Positions 11,301-20,460 of a stretch of 64,000 nucleotides of DNA are shown here, one piece after another (position 1 is the first letter of the stretch; every line of letters begins with the position of its first letter). The DNA is from Parelaphostrongylus tenuis (lineage: Eukaryota; Nematoda; Chromadorea; Rhabditida; Metastrongylidae): the NCBI GenBank assembly GCA_019055375.1, contig JAHQIW010000373.1, positions 1 to 64,000 on the forward strand, written 5' to 3'. Below the pieces are notes generated by a model. It was not told the origin of the DNA. It searched no databases and saw only the letters and a list, made by a program, of their open reading frames with translations. Both the position numbers and the translations under genes were made by a program.

Positions 11301-11770
11301 TATTATTTGAACCAATATGTCATGTGATCTGTTAAATGGGCTAACTTATTGAGCACGTTACATATGTTTCGACCTTGGCCGTCTCATCACTCGGGCGGTA
11401 CAATTTGTCTTTAACCAATCCTCTCGGAGCGCTCAGCCCCTATACTAAGAGTAGACGACGACGACGAACATACTGTATGTCAAGCGAAACAGTGACAGAA
11501 CACACGGTGTTCTACACTCGATTACTCTTGGCTGGCATAGTTAGTGTATCATGCCTATCGTTTCGAGTGTTTTCTTAAGACCACTCTGAAATTTTAATAT
11601 ATCTTGCCACTATTATTTGAGCCAACATGTCATGTGGTCTGTTACATGTTCTCTTTAAGCCAGCCCAGTTAACAGACCCATATGACATGTTGGCTTAAAT
11701 AATAATGGCGAGATATGCTGAAATCTGAGCTTGGTCTTAAAAAAACACTCGAGGCAAAAGGCATGTTGTA
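11301..11770 (-). repeat. Hammerhead-bearing repeat monomer (minus) plus fold-back start of a second
   Basis: A full monomer runs from ATTATTTGAACCAATATGTC (11,301) to the next ATTATTTGAGCCAACATGTC (11,611), a spacing of 310 bp. The ribozyme relic lies at about 11,351-11,396 on the minus strand. GAAA and stem II (GAC/GTC) are present, but the core reads GTGATGA instead of CTGATGA. From 11,611 a second monomer begins and then turns back on itself: GCCAACATGTCATGTGG pairs with the later CATATGACATGTTGGC. The block ends in the characteristic GGTCTTAAAAAAACACTCGAGG. Confidence 0.7.
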
Positions 11771-12607
11771 TGACAGTTAAAAAAATGTTCCTGTTTAAAG
11801 ATGTGGCTTTTATGTGGGGAGCCGTGAAACAAAGTGTTTGAGCTTCTAAAGATATATGCTCACTCGTTCACGGACCTCCGCTTCGAAGATGCTATTTGGA
11901 CTTCTCTTTCCTCAAAAAACGTTCTCGTCGTAAACACGCTACAAGTCCTAATCGGAAACTAGATATTGTCTGGTGAATCTTTGAAATCAGGCAAAATGGG
12001 AAAATTCTAAGAGAGCCAAAGCACACAATATCTTCGGTTCGATTGAACACCTGTTCCATTAATGATTATATTACTCTAACAAATTAGTTAATCTTAATAA
12101 CTTGATTGCCAGTACTTGGTTGAAATGATTGCACACAGCAAGTGACATGCGCATGCTGATCCCCCTGACTCTCGTGTACGCGAATTGTTACCATTTGTAG
12201 ATACATTGCACCAAAATTGTTGGTCTGTAAGAGAGAAATAACCCGCAACACATTGGTTTCGACCACAACTTGACGTTTTCGCACAAGCCAACTTGTGCTT
12301 TCCATGCGAACGGTAAAACCTGCCGGTACTTCTAAGAGCGTCAACTTGACTCAGTATATCAGACTTCGTTTCGATGGTTACCCAGGAATGGAAAATTTAA
12401 GAGAGTGTAACTGAGCAATGAAGATGGAGGCAAAAGAGAAAAGGACAAAAATGGACGAACTTATTGGTTGATCCATCGAGAATGCTATCTCCTAGGGACC
12501 AGGGTAGTTTTCCTTATCTGAAAAGAGAGGAGCTACCATCGAAGGCTCTTCCACATTGCCGATCGTGCTGTCTGTTATTGCATCACATATGCATTAAATT
12601 AATATTA

Positions 12608-13329
12608 CGTAATCTCATAAGTTTCGGCGCCAAAGCAATAATACGAAATTTGTTAAACAGAAGTAATTCTAATTTCTTAAAAACACTATTCAAAGTATAC
12701 GCCATCAGATTAAACACATATCTATCGTCTCTCAGGCAACATAACAATAAAGCACTCATGGATTTCGCCACGTTTGGACTTGAGGAAAGTTGTCAGTTAT
12801 CGACGCAAATGCTTAATATCACAGACGGAAAAGGCAATAATCAGATGGCGACTAACCGAAACTTCATGGCGGATGATTCAGCACTCCAGCTCGGCTCGGT
12901 CAAATTTCTCTTTGTCAGTTTGGCAACATGAAACCTAGCGTTGTCTTTAAGCACAATGAGATTGTCGCTGTGACAGGGCCCATACCGGTTGTAGCGGTGG
13001 AGATGCTCAAAGTAGCGCCTGGTGTTGATCGTCTCATTCCGCTGAAAGCAAGTCACACTGAATCGCCCCAGTCCAGTGTTGAGAGATGGTGGACATAGCG
13101 TTTGGCATGAATAATTTAACCTTGGAGTTAGAGTTCATCGCTGTCCTGGTGACAACCATTAATACAGACGATGTGGACTCTTGAAGAAGCCACTTTTCGT
13201 CGACGGTGATGAATGACGATAAAGCTGTTTGAGCAAATAGTTTTGTTAAGCAACTCTAATTGATCTTACTTAGTGGATTTGGTGTTTATTGCTGCAAAGT
13301 CAAAACTTATGCGAAAACCTAATAATATA
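12608..13329 (-). pseudogene. Mariner transposase pseudogene, copy A
   Basis: On the minus strand the transposase C-terminal half can be followed through frameshifts: VDEKWLLQEST near 13,205, ETINTRRYFEHLHRYNRYG near 13,030, then LKDNARFHVAKLTKR near 12,950. DEKW and DNAR-H-A are the blocks around the first two catalytic aspartates of mariner transposases. The third (SDYHLF-type) block is not readable. The ends are inverted repeats: TAATCTCATAAGTTTCGGCG on the left, and TATTAGGTTTTCGCATAAGT read from the right on the minus strand. At about 720 bp the element is internally deleted. Related copies lie at 59.1-59.8 and from 63.34 kb to the right edge. The open frame on the plus strand at 12,464-12,931 is its antisense shadow. 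Confidence 0.75.
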
Positions 13330-13510
13330 TTTCAGTAGTCCCTCCCCTTTCCCTTCCCTCTTCGATCTTTATCATACTGCCATATGACCTTAAAACATAT
13401 GACATCAAAACTAATCCAACCACGCCATCAAATAATTGCACCTACCTACAATCTGAGTTGTGAAAAATGTCAGGAAATAAATGCATAAATAATGTTGCAA
13501 AACACGAGGG

Positions 13511-13812
13511 CATGTGGCGCAGTGGTAGAGGTGCTCTGCGTCACACACGAGGTCAATGGTTCAATCTCTCGCTCATGGCTCACCAGGCCATCGCATCCCT
13601 CCGAAATCTCTAAATTGCTACCACACTGGTCTCAGACTTGTCTGAGATGATAAGTGCCCCTGACTTAATACAATGGAAAGCTACTGTGAGCCACTGTAAA
13701 GGCCAGAAACGCATTCAATCCTTCAAAAGAAGTTAAAAATTGAAGGCGAATGTATGGTGCATTCCTAAGGGATTAATCAACGAAGAGAAATCCGTCCTTT
13801 AGCTTTAATACA
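13511..13812 (+). repeat. tRNA-derived SINE (family S1), copy A1
   Basis: It begins with a pol III A-box-like TGTGGCGCAGTGGTAGAGG and has a B-box-like GGTTCAATCTC about 40 bp later. A tRNA-unrelated body follows (CATC..TCCGAAATC, GTCTCAGACTTGTCTGAGATGATAAG, AAGGCCAGAAACGCATTCAATC), ending near TTTAGCTTTAATAC. Copies are at 17,238, 21,283, 58,235 (inverted), 59,960 and 62,160. Flanking remnants AAAACACG/ACAAAGCAGC fit a short target duplication when compared with the empty site at about 9,575. Confidence 0.7.
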
Positions 13813-14257
13813 AAGCAGCCGGCTTTTATGAGTTTACATGGTACTACCAAACGATTTACATGGTAAGACGAGTTGAGTGCGCGTTTGATTGCTGTGTAAT
13901 GTCCGTGCTTACACACGACATTATCATAAAGTCGGCTTAAAACAACCATTTCAACTAGTAGGGTTCATTTCATTACCACTTGCTTACCGCGGTCGGTCGA
14001 AGCGAGCGACGTCTGTCGACGTTAGGCGACGCCTTTCTGATCATCGGTGAGTACTTTCAAAGCTTAGCACGGTAGTGGTAGTAGCACGCGTCAACGTTTT
14101 GAATGAAACGTGGGCTCAATTCCCGCCTAAGGCCGTGTTTTTGCTTACCACTCAATTCTCTTAGGTCTATACGTAACATCATGACACTGCGAAAAAAGCA
14201 GTGAAAATACTAGAAATGTCGAGTATCAGTCATTATAATAGCTTTGAAAACGGGCTG

Positions 14258-14660
14258 ACTTATAGAGCCCAATACACCTGATATCAAAGTCAGCCCATTT
14301 CAACAGACCACATGACATGCGTGACTCGAATAATAATTATCTGGCATGTTGAAATTTGAACTGTGGTATCAAGAAAACACTCGAAACGAAAGACATGATA
14401 TACTAAATATACTAGCCAAGAGCAATCAAGTGTACAGACTATGCGTTCGGTGTTAATTTTACCGGACATAGAGTGTAAAATGTTCGTCGTCGCTGACTCC
14501 TAGTGTGGGAGTGGAGCACTCACTAGGATTGGCAAAAGACGAGAAAGGGTAACTGCCCAACTGACGAGACTGCACGGTCGAAACACGTGTATCGGGCTCT
14601 ATAAGTCAGCCCTCTAATACAGGACACATGATATGCTTGGCTCAAAAACGATTTTATGAC
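14258..14660 (+). repeat. Hammerhead-bearing ~315-bp repeat, fold-back start then a plus monomer
   Basis: GGGCTGACTTATAGAGCCC(A)ATACAC at 14,258 is the reverse of the monomer's right end, and immediately afterwards the forward end begins (GTCAGCCCATTTCAACAGACC). The monomer then runs through TTGAAATTTGAACTGTGG, AACACTCGAAACGAAAG, ATATACTAGCCAAGAGCAATC, ATAGAGTGTAAAATGTTCGTCG and GATTGGCAAAAGACGA, into the ribozyme at 14,555-14,597, and ends near CTTGGCTCAAAAACG. The turn-around point of the fold-back lies a few bases from the predicted ribozyme cleavage site. An equivalent structure is at 32,930-33,300 and, reversed, at 57,400. Confidence 0.7.
14555..14597 (+). ncRNA. Hammerhead ribozyme motif, intact core
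   Basis: The strand reads GCCCAA, then CTGACGA, a stem-loop with GAC/GTC ends, GAAA, CACGTG, TA, and TCGGGC. This is the order of a hammerhead open at stem I: stem I strand, CUGANGA box, stem II, GAAA box, minimal stem III, UH cleavage dinucleotide (GUA), returning stem I strand. Stem I pairs five of six positions (one A opposite C). Stem III is only the palindrome CACGTG, which in a single molecule leaves about two base pairs and a tetraloop but could also pair between two copies. The element is the core of a dispersed monomer and is not linked to a host gene. Confidence 0.7.
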
Positions 14661-15613
14661 ACTCGGAATCAGTAGTATTTTAATGCATTTTGCATTGTTA
14701 CGATGTTTGCTATATACCTAGGAGAACTGAGAGGTGAGCAAAAACACGGCCTCAAGAGGCAGTCGACCCGCCTTTCATTCAAACCGGAGGCGCGTGCTAC
14801 TACCATTACACCACCACTCATTTTTCAGCATCTCTATGTTGGCTATCAGCCGCCACCTCTAGCAGGTTTGCTCGTGTATGCGATTTTGCTCCTAGTTGAG
14901 CCGATAGCGATTGTAATTTTTCGTTTCGAGTGTTTTCTTAAGACCACAGCTCAAATTTCAATATGTCATAGAATCTAAGAGAATTGAGTGGTGAGCAAAA
15001 ACACGGCCTTAGGTGGGAATCGAACTCGCGTTCCATCCTATCCAGGGACGCGTGCTCTAACCACTGCTCTAACCATTCTCTTAGGTATATGGCAAACATC
15101 ATAACAATGCGAAATGCATTAAAATACTACTGATTCCGAGTATTGGTAATTAGAATAGCTGTCAGCTTAACTGGGTTTATAAAGCGAAATCGCATACCCG
15201 ACCAAACCTGTCAAAGGTTGATGGCTGATAGCTAACATCGAGATGTTGAAGAATGAGTGGTCGGGCAAATGTGCCTCGGTGGTGTAGTGGTTAGAGCACG
15301 CGTCCCCGGATAGGATGAAACGCGAGTTCCATTCCCGCCTAAGGCCGTGTTCTTGCTCACCACTCAACTCTCTTAGATTTTATGACATATTGAAGTTTGA
15401 GCTGTGGTCTTAAGAAAACACTCGGAACGAAACATTGCAATAGCTGTGGGCTAAACTGGGAGCAAAATCGCATACCCGAGCAAACCTGTTAGAGGTGGCG
15501 GGTGATAGCTAACATAGAGATGCTAAAGAATGAGAGGTGGTGTAATGGTAGTAGCACGCGCCTCCGGTATGAATGAAACGCGGGTCGACTGCCGCTTGAG
15601 GCCGTGTTTTTTG

Positions 15614-15637
15614 CCCCCCCCCCCCCCCCCTCCCCCC
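15614..15637 (+). repeat. Poly-C tract
   Basis: A run of C interrupted by a single T follows the linker of a tRNA-like unit. Homopolymers of this type are prone to slippage, so length may be unreliable. Confidence 0.9.
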
Positions 15638-15659
15638 AACTCAATCCTCTAAGGTATAT

Positions 15660-17235
15660 ACTTTTGATGTATTGTTGTCAAAACTAACGTAGTTGATTCG
15701 AAGTGAATGATATGGTTTGTTAATCAATTTGCAGCTTTTTAATCTTTAGCAGTGCAGGAGATGGCCGTACTTTTTCCTCCAGAAAAAGCTAAACATGCCC
15801 AATGATGAGGTTAATTGCGTCACATCACAGGGACGATCACCCACTCACTCATAGTGGCCCGTGAAAGAGGTGACGTAAGGATTTATCTATGTGTATTATT
15901 ACTCTCTCTTTCCGAAAGTTCTGCTTTAATGTGGTTTATCTACGGGACCATTTGTGTTACTTATTCCTCAACAGTAAGCTGTTTTTGCACATTTGAATGG
16001 CGTGTATCAGGAGAACAAATACGACTCCGCCTTTATATTTTGCTGTAACAATAGTAAAACGAAAGATATGCAGCTTTTTTTTTTTGAAAGTGCGTTAGGC
16101 ACCGTTTTTGTTGGCATGTTTTTTTATACCAGGTTTTCTTTAGGACTTTCACAATGACGCCTTTTGTATTCAAAAAACGCCATTTTCGAAAACATTACTT
16201 TTCAGACTTGCTAGCTAAAGTGATTGAAATTACTTGATTGTGGTATCTTCCAGTTGCACAACTCCTTGCAAAAATTTTAGTATACAACTTGGTTACACCC
16301 GCCTTGAGATGGAGCTATGGGGAGAACAAATTAGTTTTCTGCTCATGCACGAATGGCGCTTAGGGAAAATGCTAGTGAAGCGGCGCACAAGACCAACTGC
16401 CCGGACTCCACGTTAATTTTGTGCGCGGTGAGAGCAACTCATTACGATGACAATGTGGTAGTTTTTTGATGAAATTTGGATTCCTATCATCACTAAAGGG
16501 AGGTGAATCATCAGTAACAGAGAGAATACGATAAATGAGACCAAAATAAGATTATATTTGGTATGAATATCTCAAAGCAACCAAAAAACATTGAATTGTT
16601 CTTCAAAAGTGACGCTATACATTGCAATGCAATGCGATTTCAGCGATAATATACAAAAAATTTTTCGAAATCAGTAATATTGTCATAGGGGGAAAACATT
16701 CCACAGATCCATTTGTAGTCTAAACATCGTTTCATCGCCGCAACCTAGAAATTCGATCACTGCTATTCTCTAAACAGCATATTATTGTATAGTAAATTCA
16801 AATACTCTAAAGAAAATTATATTTCTAACTTTTATGAAACGATTTCATGCTCTCTTATCTATTTTCATCCACATTCCATTCACGTTTATCATTCATATCC
16901 TATATCAAGAGCAATCACCTCTGTTCATTGCTAAGAGTAGGCATCAATAATCAATGATCTATATAATGTCGTCAAATCATAAATTATAGCGACAAAATTT
17001 GTACTTCCGACAGAAATAATACGAGATAATCTCCCCATTTTGGTATAATCTCATGACATATACCTTAAAATTATCATTGTGATGGTAAGTTACAAGACAA
17101 TGAATAGTTTGCACAGAAAGTGTTGCACACCGCATGCCATGCCACTAAACTCTCCCCAAATTTCTCATCATCAGTGTACCTTAGGAGTTGGGGCCTTTAT
17201 AGAAAACAGAAACTCCTTTTTCTATCCCTTGAAAA
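15660..17235 (+). repeat. Non-coding body of the segmental duplication
   Basis: It matches 60,550-62,155 directly, and 15,690-16,560 is also matched inverted at 56,224-57,010. Conserved blocks are GAGATGGCCGT (15,760), GAAAGAGGTGACGTAAG, TTTCCGAAAGTT, CTTGAGATGGAGCTATGGGG, TGCACGAATGGCGCTTAGGGAAAATGCTAG, and ATCATCACTAAAGGGAG (16,488). No reading frame is conserved between the copies, so I see no protein-coding function. Confidence 0.6.
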
Positions 17236-17237
17236 CA

Positions 17238-17515
17238 GCTCGTGTGGCGCAGTGGTTAGAGGTGGTCTGAGTCGTACACATGGTCGATGGTTCGATCTCG
17301 CGCTTGGATTCACCAAACCATCCATCCTTCTGGGGTCGGTGAATTAGTATCAGGGAGGTCTCCGACTTACCTGGGAGGATAAGCGACGACGACTCGATAC
17401 AACGGAGGCCACCGCGAATCATTGTAAAGGCCAGATACGCATTCAGTCATCTCAAACGAAGTGTAAAATTAAAGACGAATGCATCGAGCATCCCACAGGG
17501 ATTGATCAACGCTGA
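17238..17515 (+). repeat. tRNA-derived SINE (family S1), copy A2
   Basis: TGTGGCGCAGTGGTTAGAGG (A box) and GGTTCGATCTCGCGC (B box) are followed by CCATCCATCCTTCTGGGG, GACTTACCTGGGAGGATAAGCGACGACGAC, GAGGCCACCGCGAATCATTG and AAGGCCAGATACGCATTC. The paralogous copy at 62,160-62,440 occupies the same position in copy C, so insertion preceded the segmental duplication. Confidence 0.75.
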
Positions 17516-17661
17516 GAGTTTTGTTTCTTATCCTTTATCCTTCGAAAACTATAAGTATTTTTATCATCTTGTATATCGCTATGAACATTGTTTTTGAAAA
17601 CAGCATTTGCTACTGGACAATAGCGCTGATTCAGGCATTCTATGCATTCCTTTTTAGTTGA

Positions 17662-18009
17662 TTGGTCTCAAGACGAACTATAGCACTTTGTTCGGTTTCA
17701 GACTCTTCAAATAAATTCAGTAGAACTATCTATAACTGGTTGCGTGGTAGCATACTTGTAAACAATGCCAAAGGAGAGATCGATGATGAATCTGATGAAA
17801 GCGTGAAAGACAATACATCTGTCACAGATACTGAGTCAAGTAAAGCTCTCTCACCCAAAACCCTGCCCTTTGATGACGATAAACAGCTGTTAGGAAGCGA
17901 CCTAATGCTCACATGCAAGAAGCTGACCCACTTTCAGGAGCTGTGCTTGACCAATTACTATGAGCTGATTGGAGACCAGACAAATATCTGTGAAATAGAA
18001 CATAGCTGA
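17662..18009 (+). other. 115-codon open frame preserved in copy A, frameshifted in copy C
   Basis: The frame follows a CTTTTTAG acceptor-like site at 17,650-17,657 and ends in TGA at 18,007. The central part is acidic (GEIDDESDESVKDN, TLPFDDDKQLLGSD) and the C-terminal part has LMLTCKKLTHFQELC and NYYELIGDQTNICEIEH. I do not recognise a domain. In copy C (62,596-62,923) two single-base deletions break the frame, although the nucleotide sequence is otherwise very similar. It could be an exon captured inside the duplication or a chance frame; it is not a known transposon protein. Confidence 0.35.
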
Positions 18010-18339
18010 ATGGAAAAAGACTATAGACTAGTGCTGTGAAAGAGAGTATAAACATTGTGAGTAGAGGTCTTTAGCATGTTCCTAATCAGTGTCTACCCAT
18101 TTCTCTAACCGCTCAATAAATGCTGTTAACAGAAGAATCATGACATGAAAAATATGTGAGAGATTTGGTGACGACAATGCGAAAAACGAGCTCTTTAGAT
18201 TTGCGTCGGCAAAATCTTCGACACTAAGAGCAAAAGTAGCTGAAAGGCTCCGATTCTCAGGTATGCGGCTTATTAAGAATTAGAAATTTTTGGAACATGG
18301 GTATTCCTCTCAATAAAAATTGACATAAACAACTTTTCC

Positions 18340-19350
18340 AGCAACATTAATGCAAACAAGTACACCGCGCATGTGAAACTCGGTCTTATTTTCCCTGCTA
18401 CATTGCAGTGTAACGGTCTTTTCCAAAAATAAACGCAGTATTAGAATTCCCGAAATTTGCGCTATCGAACGTTTATTCTTAATTTCAGGAAACACTTCTT
18501 TCATGCAAGAAATATGCTTGTTTGAAACACAAAAGTTTTCTTTGAACTGCAGCGTTAAAAAAAAGACTTTTTCGAAAAACGGTTACTTGGCGATATAGAA
18601 AGAGATTTGAGCTTTCGAATTTTTTCCAACACTTGCATGAAAAGTTTCTGTCCAACGAAAAGGGTGGTTTCCTCATTTATCACGTAAAACATGCATGAGC
18701 CGAAACTGCGCTCCGACTGTTAAACTCAATGTTATTCCGCTGCGACAGCCCTCGAAACGGCCTTTTTTCCAGGAAGCAAGCAGAGTACTGGAATCACCGA
18801 CATTTTAGCCCTTTAGGGGCGGCAGTTGATTAATCGCGCGATGCAACTGGCAAGAAGCGCGCGATTTTCGCTGTTCAATCAAAGTTTTCCTCTCTTTGGA
18901 GAGTGAAACCTCAGGCTTTTTGTATTTTTTTGATATACCGTAATTTCCTCTACATGGTCATATGTTTTTCGTGCGCAAGTAACCTTTCTGTTCGATAATA
19001 ACTTTGAGTGCAAAGTGTAATCTTCTTCTCGCTCTTACAGCTGTCCATGATGACTTTCAAAAAAACTATTTATAAGATCGAATTACTCGAGATTTGGGCT
19101 GTCGAATGACTAGTAGTTTGCCGAAGAGCCATATATATGCACCAGCACATAAAGAAAACTGAGTGTGGAACATAGTCTTGTTTCCGCTGCTACAATATAA
19201 TAAAGAGGCTTTTTCAGAAATCAAGTGTGTTGTTAAATTTGCAGGAATTCAAGCTTTTGAATGATTACCAACTTTCTAAAGGAAAAATTTTGTCTAGCGA
19301 AGCTAACGAATGATCACTGAAAGTTTAAGGAAAAAGCGAAAAAGGCCTTG
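18340..19350 (+). repeat. Degenerate repeat with ~150-bp spacing
   Basis: A motif like (T)GCTACA-TGCA-T-TAA-AAGGCTTTTTC recurs at about 18,397, 18,543, 18,737, 19,033 and 19,183, that is at steps near 148 bp or a multiple of it. A second motif of the form GAGCTATCGAATGATTACCAA recurs about 60-70 bp after each: 18,459, 18,609, 19,094 and 19,246. Sequence between is strongly diverged. Similar motif pairs lie at 4.9-5.4, 41.5-41.9, 46.1-47.1, 51.6-53.1 and 55.3-55.5 kb. This looks like the remains of a tandem satellite or a dispersed family derived from one. Confidence 0.45.
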
Positions 19351-19800
19351 TTTTTTAAGGGATTGAAAATGCGTCGCGATAACAAAATTATGCTCATTTC
19401 TTCTGGTTTTTCACACAGTGTGAAGCTGAAATCTTTCAAAATTACAGTATTTTCACTGCTTTTTTCGCAGTGTTATCATGTTCTTATATAACTTAGAGAA
19501 TTGAGTGGTGAACAAAAACACGGCCTCAGGCGGGAATCGAACCCACGTTTCATCCTATCCGGGGACGCGTGCTCTACCACTGTTTTTGTTCACCACTCAA
19601 TTCTCTAAGTTATATAAGAACATGATAACACTGCGAAAAAAGCAGTGAAAATACTGTAATTTCGAAGTATTAGTAATTAAAAATAGCTATCAGCTCAACT
19701 GGGTTTATAAAGCGAAATCGCATACCCGACCAAACCTGTCAGAGGTTGGTGGCTGATAGCTAACATTGAGATGTAGAAGAATGAGTGGTCTGGCAAATGT

Positions 19801-19872
19801 GCCTCAGTGGTGTAGTGGTAGAGCACGCGTCCCCGGATAGGATGAAACGTGGGTTCGATTCCCGCCTGAGGC
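19801..19872 (+). tRNA. tRNA-like segment, unit 1 (probable pseudo-tRNA)
   Basis: The 72 nt fold as a full cloverleaf: acceptor GCCTCAG/CTGAGGC (7 pairs), D-arm GTG/CAC, anticodon stem CGTCC/GGATG around the 7-nt loop CCGGATA, and T-arm GTGGG-TTCGATT-CCCGC. The B box GGTTCGATTCC is canonical. The anticodon would read GGA but the universal U33 is C, and the form is not a class II Ser tRNA, so decoding function is doubtful. It more likely serves as the pol III promoter of a SINE-like unit. Confidence 0.4.
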
Positions 19873-20094
19873 CGTGTTTTTGTTCACCACTCAATTCTCT
19901 AAGTTATATAAGAACATGATAACACTGCGAAAAAAGCAGTGAAAATACTGTAATTTCGAAGTATTAGTAATTAAAAATAGCTATCAGCTCAACTGGGTTT
20001 ATAAAGCGAAATCGCATACCCGACCAAACCTGTCAGAGGTTGGTGGCTGATAGCTAACATTGAGATGTAGAAGAATGAGTGGTCGGGCAAATGT

Positions 20095-20166
20095 GCCTCA
20101 GTGGTGTAGTGGTAGAGCACGCGTCCCCGGATAGGATGAAACGTGGGTTCGATTCCCGCCTGAGGC
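20095..20166 (+). tRNA. tRNA-like segment, unit 2 (probable pseudo-tRNA)
   Basis: Sequence identical to the unit 1 segment, exactly 294 bp downstream. The same cloverleaf and the same unusual C at position 33 apply. Confidence 0.4.
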
Positions 20167-20388
20167 CGTGTTTTTGTTCACCACTCAATTCTCTAAGTTA
20201 TATAAGAACATGATAACACTGCGAAAAAAGCAGTGAAAATACTGTAATTTCGAAGTATTAGTAATTAAAAATAGCTATCAGCTCAACTGGGTTTATAAAG
20301 CGAAATCGCATACCCGACCAAACCTGTCAGAGGTTGGTGGCTGATAGCTAACATTGAGATGTAGAAGAATGAGTGGTCGGGCAAATGT

Positions 20389-20460
20389 GCCTCAGTGGTG
20401 TAGTGGTAGAGCACGCGTCCCCGGATAGGATGAAACGTGGGTTCGATTCCCGCCTGAGGC
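20389..20460 (+). tRNA. tRNA-like segment, unit 3 (probable pseudo-tRNA)
   Basis: Third identical segment, 294 bp after unit 2. Its last two bases overlap the right-hand 12-bp direct repeat, so the array ends precisely at the tRNA 3' end. Confidence 0.4.

Larger units (their letters stand above)
14070..15660. repeat. Mosaic of tRNA-like repeats (family S2) and hammerhead-repeat fragments
   Basis: Five tRNA-like segments with the GGTTCGATTCCCGCCT-type T-arm are visible: 14,079-14,140 (+), 14,750-14,830 (-), 15,003-15,075 (-), 15,280-15,353 (+) and 15,530-15,606 (+). Each is joined to the linker CGTGTTTTTGCT(C/T)ACCACTCAA. Between them are pieces of the hammerhead repeat (14,258-14,660; tails GTTTTCTTAAGACCACAGCTC at about 14,930 and its reverse at 15,390). 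Internal hairpins CACTGCGAAAAAAGCAGTG (near 14,190) and the AGCTATCAGC/GCTGATAGCT type recur. The tRNA-like units alternate in orientation, giving several fold-back pairs. Confidence 0.7.
12550..18310 (+). repeat. Segmental duplication, copy A
   Basis: This block is collinear with 59,150-63,240 (copy C), and parts are inverted at 56,224-58,725 (copy B). The order is: flank ending in CACATATGCA; mariner; a spacer; SINE; a region ending in GATCATCGGTGAGTACTTT; the 15.7-16.6 kb repeat; a second SINE; and the 115-codon ORF. Copy A carries about 1.5 kb of extra tRNA-like and hammerhead repeats (14,070-15,660) that are absent at the corresponding point in copy C (about 60,540). A multi-element block moved as a unit, so these are duplications of a mosaic and not single transposon insertions. 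Confidence 0.7.

Noticed and set aside
12464..12931. 155-codon plus-strand frame
   Set aside because: It lies antisense to the mariner transposase relic and shows no motif of its own.
19801..20460. Three functional tRNA genes
   Set aside because: The cloverleaf is complete, but C33, the odd anticodon context, and presence in a tandem SINE-like array argue against decoding tRNAs. Kept only as tRNA-like segments.
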